Shown: positions 33,617-44,631 of the stretch, one piece after another
Layout of the letters: each line of letters starts with the position of its first letter
Position numbering within the stretch: position 1 is the stretch's first letter
Assembly (NCBI GenBank): GCA_914767885.1
Contig: CAJZBQ010000017.1
Span: 372,001 to 436,000, forward strand
Reading direction: 5' to 3'
Length of the DNA stretch: 64,000 nucleotides
Source: Blepharisma stoltei
Lineage: Eukaryota > Ciliophora > Heterotrichea > Heterotrichida > Blepharismidae
Translations under genes and position numbers: made by a program
The notes under the pieces: generated by a model
Told to the model about the DNA's origin: nothing
Seen by the model: only the letters and a program-made list of their open reading frames with translations
The model's database searches: none

Positions 33617-34795
33617 CTCCCCCCCATCCTTGATCGAACGACTCGCCATCGTTCAATCAATGATGGGGGTTAAAAATAATTTTTTCGGGAAAAAAAATTT
33701 TATATATTTTTTTTATTTACTTTTAAGTAAGAGAGAGAGAGAGAAATCTTTATTACTTAAAGGCCTTTATTTCAGGGCCATGTCCCGATTAAAAATTTTT
33801 TTAACTTTCTTCTTTTCCTAAAATCTTTGGATAAAATTTTAGTAAAATTTTCTGAACCCACGTAATCCGCGATTTTTTCGATTTCTGAGTCTGATATGAA
33901 TTTTCTATTTCTGATGAAATTTGAATCTGATCTAAATTTTATTTTCCTGATAATGCTTGATTCTGATATCAATTTTATTTTTCTGATAAAATTTGAATCT
34001 GATCTAATTTTTATTTTTCTGGTGTCCAGGATTTTCTTATCGATTGTCTTCTTATCATCAATGATCACCTCAGTCTTCCTATATTTGAAGGTTTCCTGAA
34101 TAGATCTATTTCATCTAGTATTTTTCCATCTAAACGACTTAAAAACTCCAATATTTTGTCATCTGTATCAACATTTTCTGTATCACTATCATTTCATTCA
34201 TACTCTGATTCAGAATTATCAAGTAATCCTGTATCAATAAGTTCATTTAATAGTAAAAGTTCGAAAAATTCATCCTGTAAAGCTCCGTTTTCTTCACAAA
34301 AGGAAGAAGAATAGGAAACATTACTTTCCGAATCTTCCATTAAAATAAAAGTTTTTAAGTAAGAGGGTTAAGAGTATTTAATAATTATTTTTACTACAAA
34401 AAATTGAATTAATTTCATAAAATATTAATTTTTAATATTTTGGTTTATTAGTTACCCTTTTAAACTGTATAAATTTTAATTTGTTACTTACTGAATTAAA
34501 AATTTTTTTTTTTTTTAAATTTTAAAGAATCTCTATTTTTTAGATTATTGAGTTTTCAAGCCTAGGTTGATGACTAAATCACTTCGGATGGTTGATTCCG
34601 CAGCTTTCTGTCGTCTCAAAGCTCTGACAGCAACTTCATTAGGTACATCTTCCCAAGCTTTTGATAACTAATATATTTTTATATATATAAAAATTTGCAT
34701 GATATGAAAATCGTTCGATCAAGGATGGGGGTTAATTTTCCCAATTTTTAGGAATTTTTACAGTCAATCGTTCGATCAAGGATGGGGGGGAGTTA
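33617..34795. mobile_element. family-3 element (core CATCCTTGATCGAACGA), 1179 bp, with internal ORF
   Basis: TA at 33615-33616 and 34794-34795 flank ACTCCCCCCC and GGGGGGGAG ends. The left end is a hairpin of the core (CATCCTTGATCGAACGA / TCGTTCAATCAATGATG). The right end has two direct copies of TCGTTCGATCAAGGATG about 45 bp apart. It is intergenic and larger than the MITEs, with coding-like sequence inside, so it may be a relic of an autonomous element. Confidence 0.75.
33772..34340 (-). CDS. element-borne acidic/basic repeat ORF, broken by one frameshift
   Basis: From ATG 34340 the frame is acidic (SEYEWNDSDTENVDTDD, TGA as Trp) and includes ILEFLSRLDGKILDEID. It then runs out at 34011, while a second frame (34068-33772) continues with basic imperfect repeats of about 13 residues (FIRKIKLISESSIIRKIK). 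A one-base shift near 34070 would link them; no 15-16 nt intron fits. It lies wholly inside the family-3 element, so it would be germline-limited. An acidic start is common in transposase N-termini, but no catalytic domain is visible. Confidence 0.4.
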
Positions 34796-34949
34796 TGATT
34801 TCTTTAAGAAATTTTTAATGCTCATTAAAATCAGTTTTTCAGGTCTTTTTTTATTTTTATAGTATAAATTATAATATTTTCAGTTCAAAATGCAATAATT
34901 TCTGAGTATTTATAAGAAATTGGTTACATGGCATAATAATAAATTAGGA

Positions 34950-35309
34950 ATGATATCTCCTTACCCTGACCCAATGGAAGATTTAAGGTCAAACTTGCTC
35001 TCTGATTCTCAAGAAGATCTGCATCGTGCATTTGCTGATTGCAGTGTAAGAAGCACTCCTTCGCATTCTCGGTTTCCTCATTATATTTATGGAACCTCTG
35101 ATATTGTTCGATGTCCCCACTGCTCACAAGAAAACATTCCAAATAAATTTTTTCAGCCTAATTCTCTATCATGAAATATCTGTGGAAGTATCTGCTTGGT
35201 TGGCTGCTGGTTTGGACTTTGTTTACTCCCTATATGTGATTCTAACTTCCAAGAGGCCACAATTTATTGTTCACTATGCAATAAAATCGTAGCAAGAAGA
35301 GTTCAGTAA
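34950..35309 (+). CDS. LITAF-domain membrane zinc protein (119 aa)
   Basis: LITAF proteins are monotopic endosomal/lysosomal membrane proteins. After about 50 polar residues comes CPHCSQENIP, then W (TGA) NICGSICLVGCWFGLCLLPICD, then IYCSLCNKIVARRVQ. This gives the two CxxC knuckles flanking a hydrophobic insertion. Start ATG 34950 is the first Met after an upstream in-frame stop. TAA at 35307-35309. Confidence 0.75.
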
Positions 35310-35702
35310 TTTATTAAAATCTTTATAATGCAATGATAAGAGTTTTGAGTAATTATCTGCTTATAATGGACTTTACCAATTTTTAGAGGTTAGAAAACAA
35401 AACCACCATATTACTTTTCGCTTATAATGCACTTTCTAAAGCTTCATAGTCTGATTTTTTATCTTTTTAAGTGATAGTTGAATCATCATTGAGATTAAAA
35501 CTTTCATTAATCGCGTTTTTTTTGTTAGTTTTTCATATACAGTTTGGCATGCTAATTATACTAGCACAATATATTTGAATTTCATAAGCTTTTATCAGCT
35601 CTTGTCTTATAGGAAGTCATTAATCTAACTATAGGTTTTATGAAATCATAAGTATTTTATAATCAAATAATTTTCTATTATCTTAAATTTTTAAAGCTTC
35701 TA
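35310..35702. other. intergenic AT-rich region, nothing recognised
   Basis: About 390 bp between the LITAF gene and a MITE. A near-repeat TCGCTTATAATGCACTTT / CTGCTTATAATGGACTTT occurs about 60 bp apart. No coding frame or RNA gene is seen. Confidence 0.4.
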
Positions 35703-36063
35703 ACTCCCCCCCCCCTCCGTGAGTGAACAAAAAAATTGTGTCACTCACGGAGAGGGGTTAATTTTTTTTTTTAAAAAAAAAATATTTTTTTTCGAAATTT
35801 AAAAAAATCCTAATTCGCAAAAATTGGAAAGCAAATATTAATTCAATTTGCAAAATTTATGTTTTAAAAAGCAATTTGTTTAAAATTAAACAGAATTAGC
35901 TCTATATTTCATTATACTAATTATCATTTATATATTAAAACTTTTTTCCATAAAAAATTTTTCTATTAAAAAAATTTTTGTTCACTCACGGAGGGTGGGT
36001 TTTTTGGGCAAAAAATAGCAATTTTTCTAATGGTTTTGTTCACTCACGGAGGGGGGGGGAGTA
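35703..36063. mobile_element. family-1 MITE (361 bp), 7 bp upstream of IFT27
   Basis: TA at 35701-35702 and 36062-36063 with ACTCCCCCCCCC and GGGGGGGGAG ends. A hairpin lies at the left and the direct core duplication (CACTCACGGAGGGTGG, CACTCACGGAGGGGG) at the right. It is nearly identical to the 2854 copy over most of its length. It abuts the IFT27 start, so in the soma the promoter would lie directly upstream. Confidence 0.9.
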
Positions 36064-36069
36064 AATAAA

Positions 36070-36724
36070 ATGGTCATTCTTAGATGCCGAGTCTTAATTG
36101 TTGGCGACGCCACTGTAGGCAAAACTTCTATGGTCCAAACCTTTATTAATGGCCCATCAGGATTCCCTAAAAACTACGCAATGACTCCAGGCTGCGAAAT
36201 TTTTCAAAAACAAGTCAAGCTTGAAAACTCAGACAAAGTGGTGGAGTTTCAGATCATCGATACTGGCGGCCAAAGCATTTTTAAAGATATTGCGCTTGAT
36301 ATGGTGATTTTTATTTTAGTTCCCAAGATCCAATGCTGTTATATTTGTATACGATGTAACAAGCCAAGAAAGTTTCAGATCCTTGCAATACTGGATCAGG
36401 GCCGCCAGAGATACTTTAAAAGAATCATATTTCACAGGGATTATTGTAGCAAATAAGACTGATTTAAATGACAGAATTCGTGTAGAAATGCAAGAAGGGG
36501 CGAGCTTTGCGAATCAAAATAGATTTGAGTTTATTGAAGTATCAGCAGTAAACTTTATTTAGCTTAAAACGCAAGATGTAGAAGTGCCATTTAATAGACT
36601 GGCTGCTATCTTTGCTAGAAACTATGAGGATAGGGTGCAAGAAGTGCTAGCTCTCCAAATCTGGTCGAGCAGTTTTCATGTATTGCAATTTTTGTATATT
36701 AAATCTATTTGTTTTAAGATATAA
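36070..36724 (+). CDS. IFT27: IFT27/RABL4 small GTPase of the IFT-B complex (about 207 aa)
   Basis: IFT27 is a Rab-like GTPase that pairs with IFT25 in intraflagellar transport. Visible: P-loop GDATVGKTS, the family-typical FPKNYAMTPGCEIF, the switch II analogue FQIIDTGGQSIF, VFVYDVTSQESF, and the NKTD guanine-binding motif. Two introns are needed: GTGATTTTTATTTTAG (36304-36319, 16 nt) and GTAAACTTTATTTAG (36548-36562, 15 nt). The second restores VSA-LKTQDVEVPFNRLA. In the DTGGQ motif the Ras-type Gln is present but shifted by one residue (DxGGQ). The last 20 residues after LALQI may be read-through rather than conserved. Confidence 0.87.
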
Positions 36725-36900
36725 TTATTTCCTAAAAAATTATTTAGCCCCTATTCTTGACCCAATGACAATGAGCTGCTCGATAAAGAATGAAGGAGTA
36801 AGATTTAGTTAAATATTTTAAAATGATTATGGATAAAAATAGTTATCTTATCTTTCCTTATATTTACATTCATAAGTATTAATGCTCAGCTTGCTTGATA

Positions 36901-37292
36901 ACTCCCCCCCCCCCCTCCGTGAGCGAACAAAACCATTAGAAAAATCACCATTTTTTGACCAAAAACCCACCCTCCGTGAGCGAACAAAAATTTTTTTAAT
37001 AGAAAAAAAATTTTAATGGAAAAAAATTTTGATATATAAGTGATAATTAGTATAATGAAATCTAGAGCTAATTCTGTTTAATTTTAAACAAATTGCGTTT
37101 TAAAACATAAATTTTGCAAATTAAATTAATATTTGCTTCCCAATTTTTGCAAATTAGGATTTTTTTAAATTTCGAAAAATAAATTTTTTATAAAATTTAT
37201 ATATAAATTTTATTTAAAAAAAAAAAAAAAAACCCCCCTCCGTGAGTGAACAAAATTTTTTTGTTCGCTCACGGAGGGGGGGGGGGGGAGTA
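36901..37292. mobile_element. family-1 MITE, reverse orientation (392 bp)
   Basis: TA at 36899-36900 and 37291-37292. Direct core copies are at the left (GTGAGCGAACAAAACC then GTGAGCGAACAAAAATT) and a hairpin with long G-run is at the right. It lies between IFT27 and CEP19. Confidence 0.9.
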
Positions 37293-37352
37293 AGTCAATT
37301 TAGACTGTAATTTACATATGCTTCATCCATTAAAAATCTCATTTTATAAATA

Positions 37353-38070
37353 ATGACAGAAATAATTCCTCGCTCCCCTTTTTAAATTGAAGCAAAATGT
37401 AGGTAAAATTTCACTTTAACCCCAATTGGAACAAATTTTTTAAATAGGAAAATTTTTATAGGTAAAATACTAATTTTTATAATAGAAAGCGTGCATGCTA
37501 ACCCTCAGCTCATAAAATTTACTATAATTTTTTTCTTTAAAAAAGAAATTACCCCCTTTAAATGGAACAAGACTTTTTGTTACAATCTAAAGGAGGGAGA
37601 GTCAAGAAATCGCAGTCAAATTTAACCCTCCAAAAATTGCTATAATTTACAAGCGTAATAAAAACTCCTACATAAGAGAATTCTTACTAGACCCAAATGA
37701 TTTACAAGAAAGCACCACAGCTTTAATTGAGGCGTTAATAAATACTCATCCCGGGTATTTTGGAAGAATAGAGCCTAATCAGATTGGCAGATTATTGGAT
37801 ATGATGAAAAGCAAGCAAACCAAGGTAAATCAGCTTAGATTTGGAAAAATGGAAGGATTTAAGCCTAAATCGAAAGACGACTTGCAGCATTATAATAAAT
37901 TTATTGATGATATGGATCTTTATAGCCCAAAGAATGGAGAGGAAGAAGAAGAAGAAGAGGAAGATGAAGACTTAGAAGAGGGATACTATGAAGGGAATCG
38001 CAAATACAATTACGATGAGCTTGATAGAAACATGGAAAATACTTCTTCTGATGAAGAAGAGCTATTTTAA
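37353..38070 (+). CDS. CEP19: CEP19-like centrosomal/basal-body protein (about 163 aa)
   Basis: CEP19 recruits RABL2 and IFT-B to the ciliary base. The segment VKFNPPKIAIIYKRNKNS, followed by HPGYFGRIEPNQIGRLLDMM, matches the FQPPAIxLIY ... YLxxVSLxQLxRLL pattern of CEP19. An acidic Glu/Asp tail follows. The gene starts at ATG 37353 (MTEIIPR) and is cut by a family-2 MITE (about 37374-37599); removing 226 bp restores the frame. The reconstructed length equals that of human CEP19. The name rests on motif order only. Confidence 0.65.
37374..37599. mobile_element. family-2 MITE in CEP19 (about 226 bp)
   Basis: The left end CTCCCCTTTTTAAATTG plus a second core (CCCCAATTGGAAC) gives the tandem terminus. 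The right end has a hairpin (CCTTTAAATGGAACAAG / TGTTACAATCTAAAGGAGG). No TA pair gives a clean in-frame excision; the 226-bp border is chosen for frame and is accurate only to a few bases. Confidence 0.7.
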
Positions 38071-38274
38071 TATAAATTTTAAGTCATATTAAAAACTTAA
38101 TGATATGAATTTTTTTGAAACTACTTTATAGTTAAAGAAGCAAAAGTTATAAAGAATTTTATGTAAGAAATTCTGTTAAAATTAAAGACATCATTCAAGA
38201 TAATTGTTTTTTATATTACTAATAAATAAAATCAATTGCTGAAAAATATTATCTGTTACAAACTTCCATATTGT

Positions 38275-38447
38275 TTAAACATCGGTTATCAATTCTTTCC
38301 AAAATTTTGTCCATATCGTTAGCTTTGGACTTTGCACAAATATTCAGGACAATTTATCTACACAAATCATTGAATTTTTGACAAATTGTCTAATGAAAAA
38401 TAAATTTTGGTCAGGATCTAGTAATATTTCTAAAATCAAAAAGTGCA
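38275..38447 (-). CDS. possible small ORF (57 aa)
   Basis: In the otherwise empty 38071-38604 gap, a reverse frame with one TGA read as Trp runs from ATG 38447 (MHFLILEILLDPDQNLFF) to TAA 38275. The Trp-rich later part (LSWIFVQS, IWTKFWKEL) may be chance. No family is recognised; it may be a gene remnant or nothing. Confidence 0.2.
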
Positions 38448-38604
38448 TAAAAAACTCATACACTTAAAAAATTTATTCTCTCATTTAACTCGCTTTTGAA
38501 AGCCATTTTTGCTATATCAACTTTGTATTTAATAAAAAATGTTCTTCAGCACAGCTTCAGCTTGCTAAATAAAATATGATAAAAATATAAAAAGCGCTTA
38601 TCAA

Positions 38605-40645
38605 ATGTCTCAAATAGTTATCAAAAAACAGTGGCTTGTGTCTTCACGAACAGTTGACATTATGACATGCTATTCCTTCGAAAAAGAAATAGGAAGTGGG
38701 GCATATGGAAAAGTGTTCCAAGCGAAAGATATAAATAGCGGGATCTTGCGAGCTGTAAAAGTGATTCAAAAAAATCGTGTAAAAGATTATGGAACATTTT
38801 GTAATGAAATAAATATATTGAAAACATTGGATCATCCAAATGTTGTCAATGTAATTGAAACCTTCGAAACAGGCAGACTATTCCTTATGCAAAACATGCT
38901 TGCAACAATTGCTTAGTTAATAATCTGTTCTGCATATTATAAATGGCTTATTATTTTCTATTAAATTTTATATTCATTAAAATTGGATTATGCTTTCTAG
39001 TTCTTGAGCTCTGCCAAGGTGGAGAACTTTTCACAAGAATCACAGCATTACGAATTTTAAGTGAGCGCCAAGCAGCCTTAATAATGAAAAATTTGTTTTC
39101 TGCTATTATGTATTGTCATGATAACAGTATTTGCCATAGAGATATAAAACCTGAAAACTGTTTATTTGTTGACACAAACACCGAAAGTGAGCTAAAATTA
39201 ATTGATTTTGGAATTTCCAAAATGCTCAATCCCTCCATGAGTAAACAAAACCTATTGGAAAAAACTTATTTTTGTGAAAATCGTTTCCGTTAACGAACAA
39301 AAACATTTTTAATATGAAATATAAATTTTACAAATTAAATAATCATTTTTTTAATTTTTTTAAAAAATTAACCATCTTCGTTAGCGAACAAAATTGTTTT
39401 GTTTGCTCACGGTAGGGGGAGTTACTGAAGTGGAAGTTATGCATGCAATTGACGGGACGCCCTACTATATGGCTCCTGAAATATTGACTGGATCTTATAC
39501 AAAGCAAGTAGATTGCTGATCACTTGGCGTGATTTTATATATTATGCTTGGAGGCTCACCACCTTTTAATGGGAAAGATAATCAAGAAATAATGATGAAC
39601 GTATATAATGGATATTGATCTTTCAGACCAAAAGCGTTTGCGACTGTTTCTGATCATGCTAAAGATTTAATAGCAAGATTACTTGTAAAAGACCCAGATA
39701 TAAGGTGGACAGCTAAGCAAGCTTATCACCATCCCTGAATACAAGGTCTAGCGCCAACACCTCAATATCCATTAGTCCCAGAAGTATTTGATGGGATTCA
39801 GTCATTTTCCCATGCCCAAAAACTGAAAAGAGTTACTCTAACGTTTATTGCCTCAAAACTTTCTGAAAAAGATATAGAAAACCTCAAAAAAATTTTTAAA
39901 TCGCTTAATATCAGTGGCGATGGAACTATTACAAGAGCTGAGCTACATCAAGGTATGAGAATGAGTGGCGTTGATATTGATAGTAATACCTTAGAAACTA
40001 CTTTTTCGATTTTGGATTCGAATCGAAATGGGAAAATTGACTATACAGAATTTCTAGCTGCTTGCTTGTATAATCAGTCCTATCTTATCTTATTTAATTT
40101 ATTACGTTTAACGTCCACTACGGGGAGCCGCTTCCAGAGCTTCCATCATATTTGTCCACGTGTTGGGCCCATGGGCCTCTGGATCGATCAACTTTGCACC
40201 AGGGCACGGGCAAGTACAGTGCTCCGGCTTCGACGTGCTATGTTGCCTCACTCCTTTGACTCAGCTCCTGCGCATGCTTATCCGCCAGAGTTAAACTGCT
40301 GTTGCTACAGAAGTGCTCAGAAGAAAACCCAACCCCATAAATAAAATTCTATAAGGGAGAGAAAATCAGTGGAGCTAATTTCGCTCGAACCGAATGCCAT
40401 TTTATTTATGCTTGTATAATCAGTCAACTTTAGACCAAGGGCTGCTTAAAACAGCGTTTCAGCATTTTGATCATGATAGAAGTGGGTTTATTACAAATGA
40501 TGAGCTTAAAGAAGTGCTTACAGGAGGAGATGTGTCTGTACTAATTAGTGATAATGATATTCAAGAGATTATGAGAGAAACAGACAGGAATGGAGATGGG
40601 AGGATTGATTATATGGAGTTTCTAGCAATGATGAACCGAGTTTAA
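38605..40645 (+). CDS. calcium-dependent protein kinase, CDPK family (about 462 aa)
   Basis: CDPKs are Ser/Thr kinases with fused calmodulin-like EF-hands. Seen: glycine loop [12 protein letters not shown]-type lysine (AVKVIQK), [31 protein letters not shown] (Trp is TGA), then a junction helix and EF-hands ([50 protein letters not shown]). Three inserts break it: a 110-bp IES (38881-38990), a decayed MITE (about 39228-39423) and a retroposon-like insert (40080-40425). Removing all three gives one frame to TAA at 40643-40645. A paralogue lies nearby at 41613-43374. Confidence 0.9.
38881..38990. other. short IES in CDPK (110 bp)
   Basis: TA at 38879-38880 and 38989-38990 are both at codon positions 2-3. 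Excision joins FETGRL to [14 protein letters not shown], the expected kinase hinge. The AT-rich insert has no repeats. Confidence 0.8.
39228..39423. mobile_element. decayed family-1 MITE in CDPK, non-TA left border (about 196 bp)
   Basis: The left end (AATCCCTCCATGAGTAAAC, a second core copy at CGTTAACGAACAAAAAC) and right hairpin (TTCGTTAGCGAAC / GTTTGCTCACGGTAGGGGGAG) follow the family, with half the interior lost. The frame resumes [15 protein letters not shown]. No TA exists at the left junction in a usable phase, unlike the other copies. Confidence 0.7.
40080..40425 (-). mobile_element. retroposon-like insert with 17-bp target-site duplication (346 bp)
   Basis: A perfect direct repeat, TGCTTGTATAATCAGTC, lies at 40063-40079 and 40409-40425. 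The DNA between is GC-rich. On the reverse strand the element ends in an AAATAAGATAAGATAG tail next to the duplication. Its distal 150 bp are clearly homologous to the 42764-42939 insert, which shares GTCCAGAGGCCCATGGGCC-type blocks on this strand or its complement. Excising one repeat copy plus the insert restores the CDPK EF-hand frame. Confidence 0.82.
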
Positions 40646-41185
40646 ATTAACCGATACAAAATATTGTTTTTCTTATTAATTGACTTTATTTTAGATATTT
40701 AAAATCATATCAATAATTAGCTAAGCAAATTATTATATTTATTTGTCCATTTTGCATTCCACTTTATACCTGAAATGCTTCAGAGATCAAAAACTAAGGG
40801 CTAGTAGACTAGGATGCAAAATCCTTAATGATTAAGATTTATACGCATATATAAAATGTAACCGAATTCGCGTGTTTTCTGACGAAATAAATATATTAAA
40901 AATATAATGTAAATTGGCAAACCTCAATCAATTATAATTTTAAGACAATAATAAAAGACTCCACAGATTGATCTATAGATATTATCTAATTATAAAAAAT
41001 TCTTAATAATATCATCCATTGACCCAAAAAATTCTCTTAATATTCCCTCTAAAATCCTAACAGACTAAATTAGCCATTAATTGTGTTAAATATTGCATTT
41101 AAAATTGAATTTTATTTTCTCGAACGAACATTTAACCAATCCCTATAAACTCCACTTAAAATTAAAATTATTTAAACTTAATTAC
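40646..41185. other. intergenic AT-rich region
   Basis: About 540 bp between the first CDPK and the PLAC8 gene. No coding frame, RNA gene or inverted repeat stands out. Confidence 0.4.
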
Positions 41186-41572
41186 TTAAGAGGACACTTC
41201 TTGATATCCTTTCCATGCTTTCCACACTGGCTCATCTTCTTTAAATCCTTTATTAGCCATCACTTCTCTCCATTCACGGACCATCGAGCAGCAGCAGCAA
41301 AAAGTGGCCAAAATGCAGTCGTTAAGATATGATCCTTTTATGCTTAAGACTTCTCTTATTTTAGTGCGATTATACGCCACACCAAAACAGCATAAGCCAC
41401 ATGCCATCAAAAATGCTATAAGCGGAGCATTTTCTTCTTTATCATTGGTCAATTTTGTTGTTGTAGCCTGCAAGCACGGAGTTCCACAAGGTACAAGGCA
41501 CGACCAAAGACAGGTTAACGGTGTATCAAAACAATCGAACAGCTTAAAAGCCCAATCAGGTCCTTCTGACAT
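41186..41572 (-). CDS. PLAC8-family cysteine-rich protein (128 aa)
   Basis: PLAC8/FCR-type proteins are small Cys-rich proteins of membranes, implicated in metal and size control. The hallmark order is present: FDCFDTPLTCLWSCLVPCGTPC, a hydrophobic segment APLIAFLMACGLCCFG, YNRTKIREVLSIKGSYLNDC and CCCCSMVREWREV. The CCxxxxCPC motif appears as CLWSCLVPCGTPC. Uninterrupted; TAA at 41186-41188. Confidence 0.85.
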   Translation of the reverse strand: MSEGPDWAFKLFDCFDTPLTCLWSCLVPCGTPCLQATTTKLTNDKEENAPLIAFLMACGLCCFGVAYNRTKIREVLSIKGSYLNDCILATFCCCCSMVREWREVMANKGFKEDEPVWKAWKGYQEVSS

Positions 41573-41612
41573 ATTTACTATACGTTTTACGTTTAAAAGC
41601 GAACAAAATTTC

Positions 41613-43374
<1,762 letters not shown>

Positions 43375-43587
43375 TTTGAAATGCTTTACAAGATGTTAAT
43401 TTATATTTGTTTTCAGTATGGAAATTTAGCTGAATAAAAATTTTTTATATTTTGTATTATTATGGCTATTTTAATTATTTATTGATAATTTTATATTTTT
43501 CATGGGGAATGAGTATGGATTTATGGTTAGGAGATAATAAAATGAGAATTAAATTCCAGTATAATTTATTAAAAAATCCGAAAAACT

Positions 43588-44604
43588 TTAATTATATTCA
43601 TAAGCGTCATCTCCTACGCTCATTCTTTCATCTCTTAGCGTCTCTCTTGTCTGCATTAAATTTTCGTGGAAACTGCTGTTCAATAAGTTCTGAAAATCAG
43701 TGGAAATTGAGCCTCTTGTTGTCGCTCTTTCATGGGAAACCATAGTAGAATGTACAGACCCTACGTCTTCTTTTCGTTCTTCAACTTCTTCTTCATAAGA
43801 ATGGTTAGTGATATTATTGATAGAAGATACCACTAAGTCGTTTTTAAGTAAATCCATAAATGGAACATAGGGGATTAAAAGCAATGACTGCTCTAATGAG
43901 TAACATTTTATTTTTAATTCATCATAAATGCCGTCAGAAAAACTGAGACCTAGCTCTGAAATTATTTTTCTGATTTCAAACCATGTTATATATCCTCTTT
44001 TCTGTTTATCATACTTTTCACATTTTTGACGAAATTGAAGCTCTAAGCTTAAAATTTGAGAAACTGCAATAGAAAATTCATCATTATTTGGGATTAAATT
44101 TTCAACTGAAATCGGAAAAAATTCAGTTAATAGCTTTTCGATGACTTGTTCTTTAGAAGAATTTCCTATAAAATAAGAAATCATTTTTTTTCTTTCTAGA
44201 ATTGATTCAACTTTTAAAATTTCATCAGAGAATAGCTTGTCTAATTGTTTTATTTCTACAGGATTGTCTGGCAGATATCGAATAAAAAAATCGTAAAATT
44301 CTTTTTTTGATACATTCTTTTCACGAAAACGAGATTTTAAATCGGATACTGTTTCTCTGATTTCATCTCTATATACAACAGTATCTTTTATTTCTTTTAT
44401 AAAGGTTTCACTTAACTCTTCGCAATTATTTTGCTTTTTTAGAGGCCTGCCTAATTTTTCTTCTAAACAGCTTTTAACTTTTTCTATAAACATATTGGCA
44501 GAAAATTCTTTATTTTCTTCCAATATGTCATATACCCATTTACTAAAATCATTATTATAGCATAAAAAGCTAATTATTGCATCCCTTAAAATTGAGAGTA
44601 TCAT
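43588..44604 (-). CDS. EF-hand-like protein (338 aa)
   Basis: An uninterrupted frame begins MILSILRDAIISFL and ends DDAYEYN. The middle has helical charged segments and one EF-hand-like region (CEKYDKQKRGYITWFEIRKIISELGLSF). The C-terminus is Ser/Thr/Arg-rich. It could be an axonemal or cytoskeletal calcium-responsive protein. Its start is 27 bp from the stop of the next gene upstream on the same strand. Confidence 0.6.
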   Translation of the reverse strand: MILSILRDAIISFLCYNNDFSKWVYDILEENKEFSANMFIEKVKSCLEEKLGRPLKKQNNCEELSETFIKEIKDTVVYRDEIRETVSDLKSRFREKNVSKKEFYDFFIRYLPDNPVEIKQLDKLFSDEILKVESILERKKMISYFIGNSSKEQVIEKLLTEFFPISVENLIPNNDEFSIAVSQILSLELQFRQKCEKYDKQKRGYITWFEIRKIISELGLSFSDGIYDELKIKCYSLEQSLLLIPYVPFMDLLKNDLVVSSINNITNHSYEEEVEERKEDVGSVHSTMVSHERATTRGSISTDFQNLLNSSFHENLMQTRETLRDERMSVGDDAYEYN

Positions 44605-44631
44605 TTTATAATAAAAAATTCTTTATTACTC

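Noticed and set aside
33617..34795. PiggyBac-type transposase call for the family-3 ORF
   Set aside because: Only an acidic N-terminus is suggestive; no catalytic Asp motifs or Cys-rich end are visible.
34924..35142. Reverse-strand ORF opposite the LITAF gene
   Set aside because: The plus strand carries the CxxC/hydrophobic LITAF pattern; the reverse frame has no recognisable features.
40080..40425. Reading the GC-rich insert as CDPK coding sequence
   Set aside because: It has no kinase or EF-hand match, duplicates flanking codons exactly, and breaks the frame.
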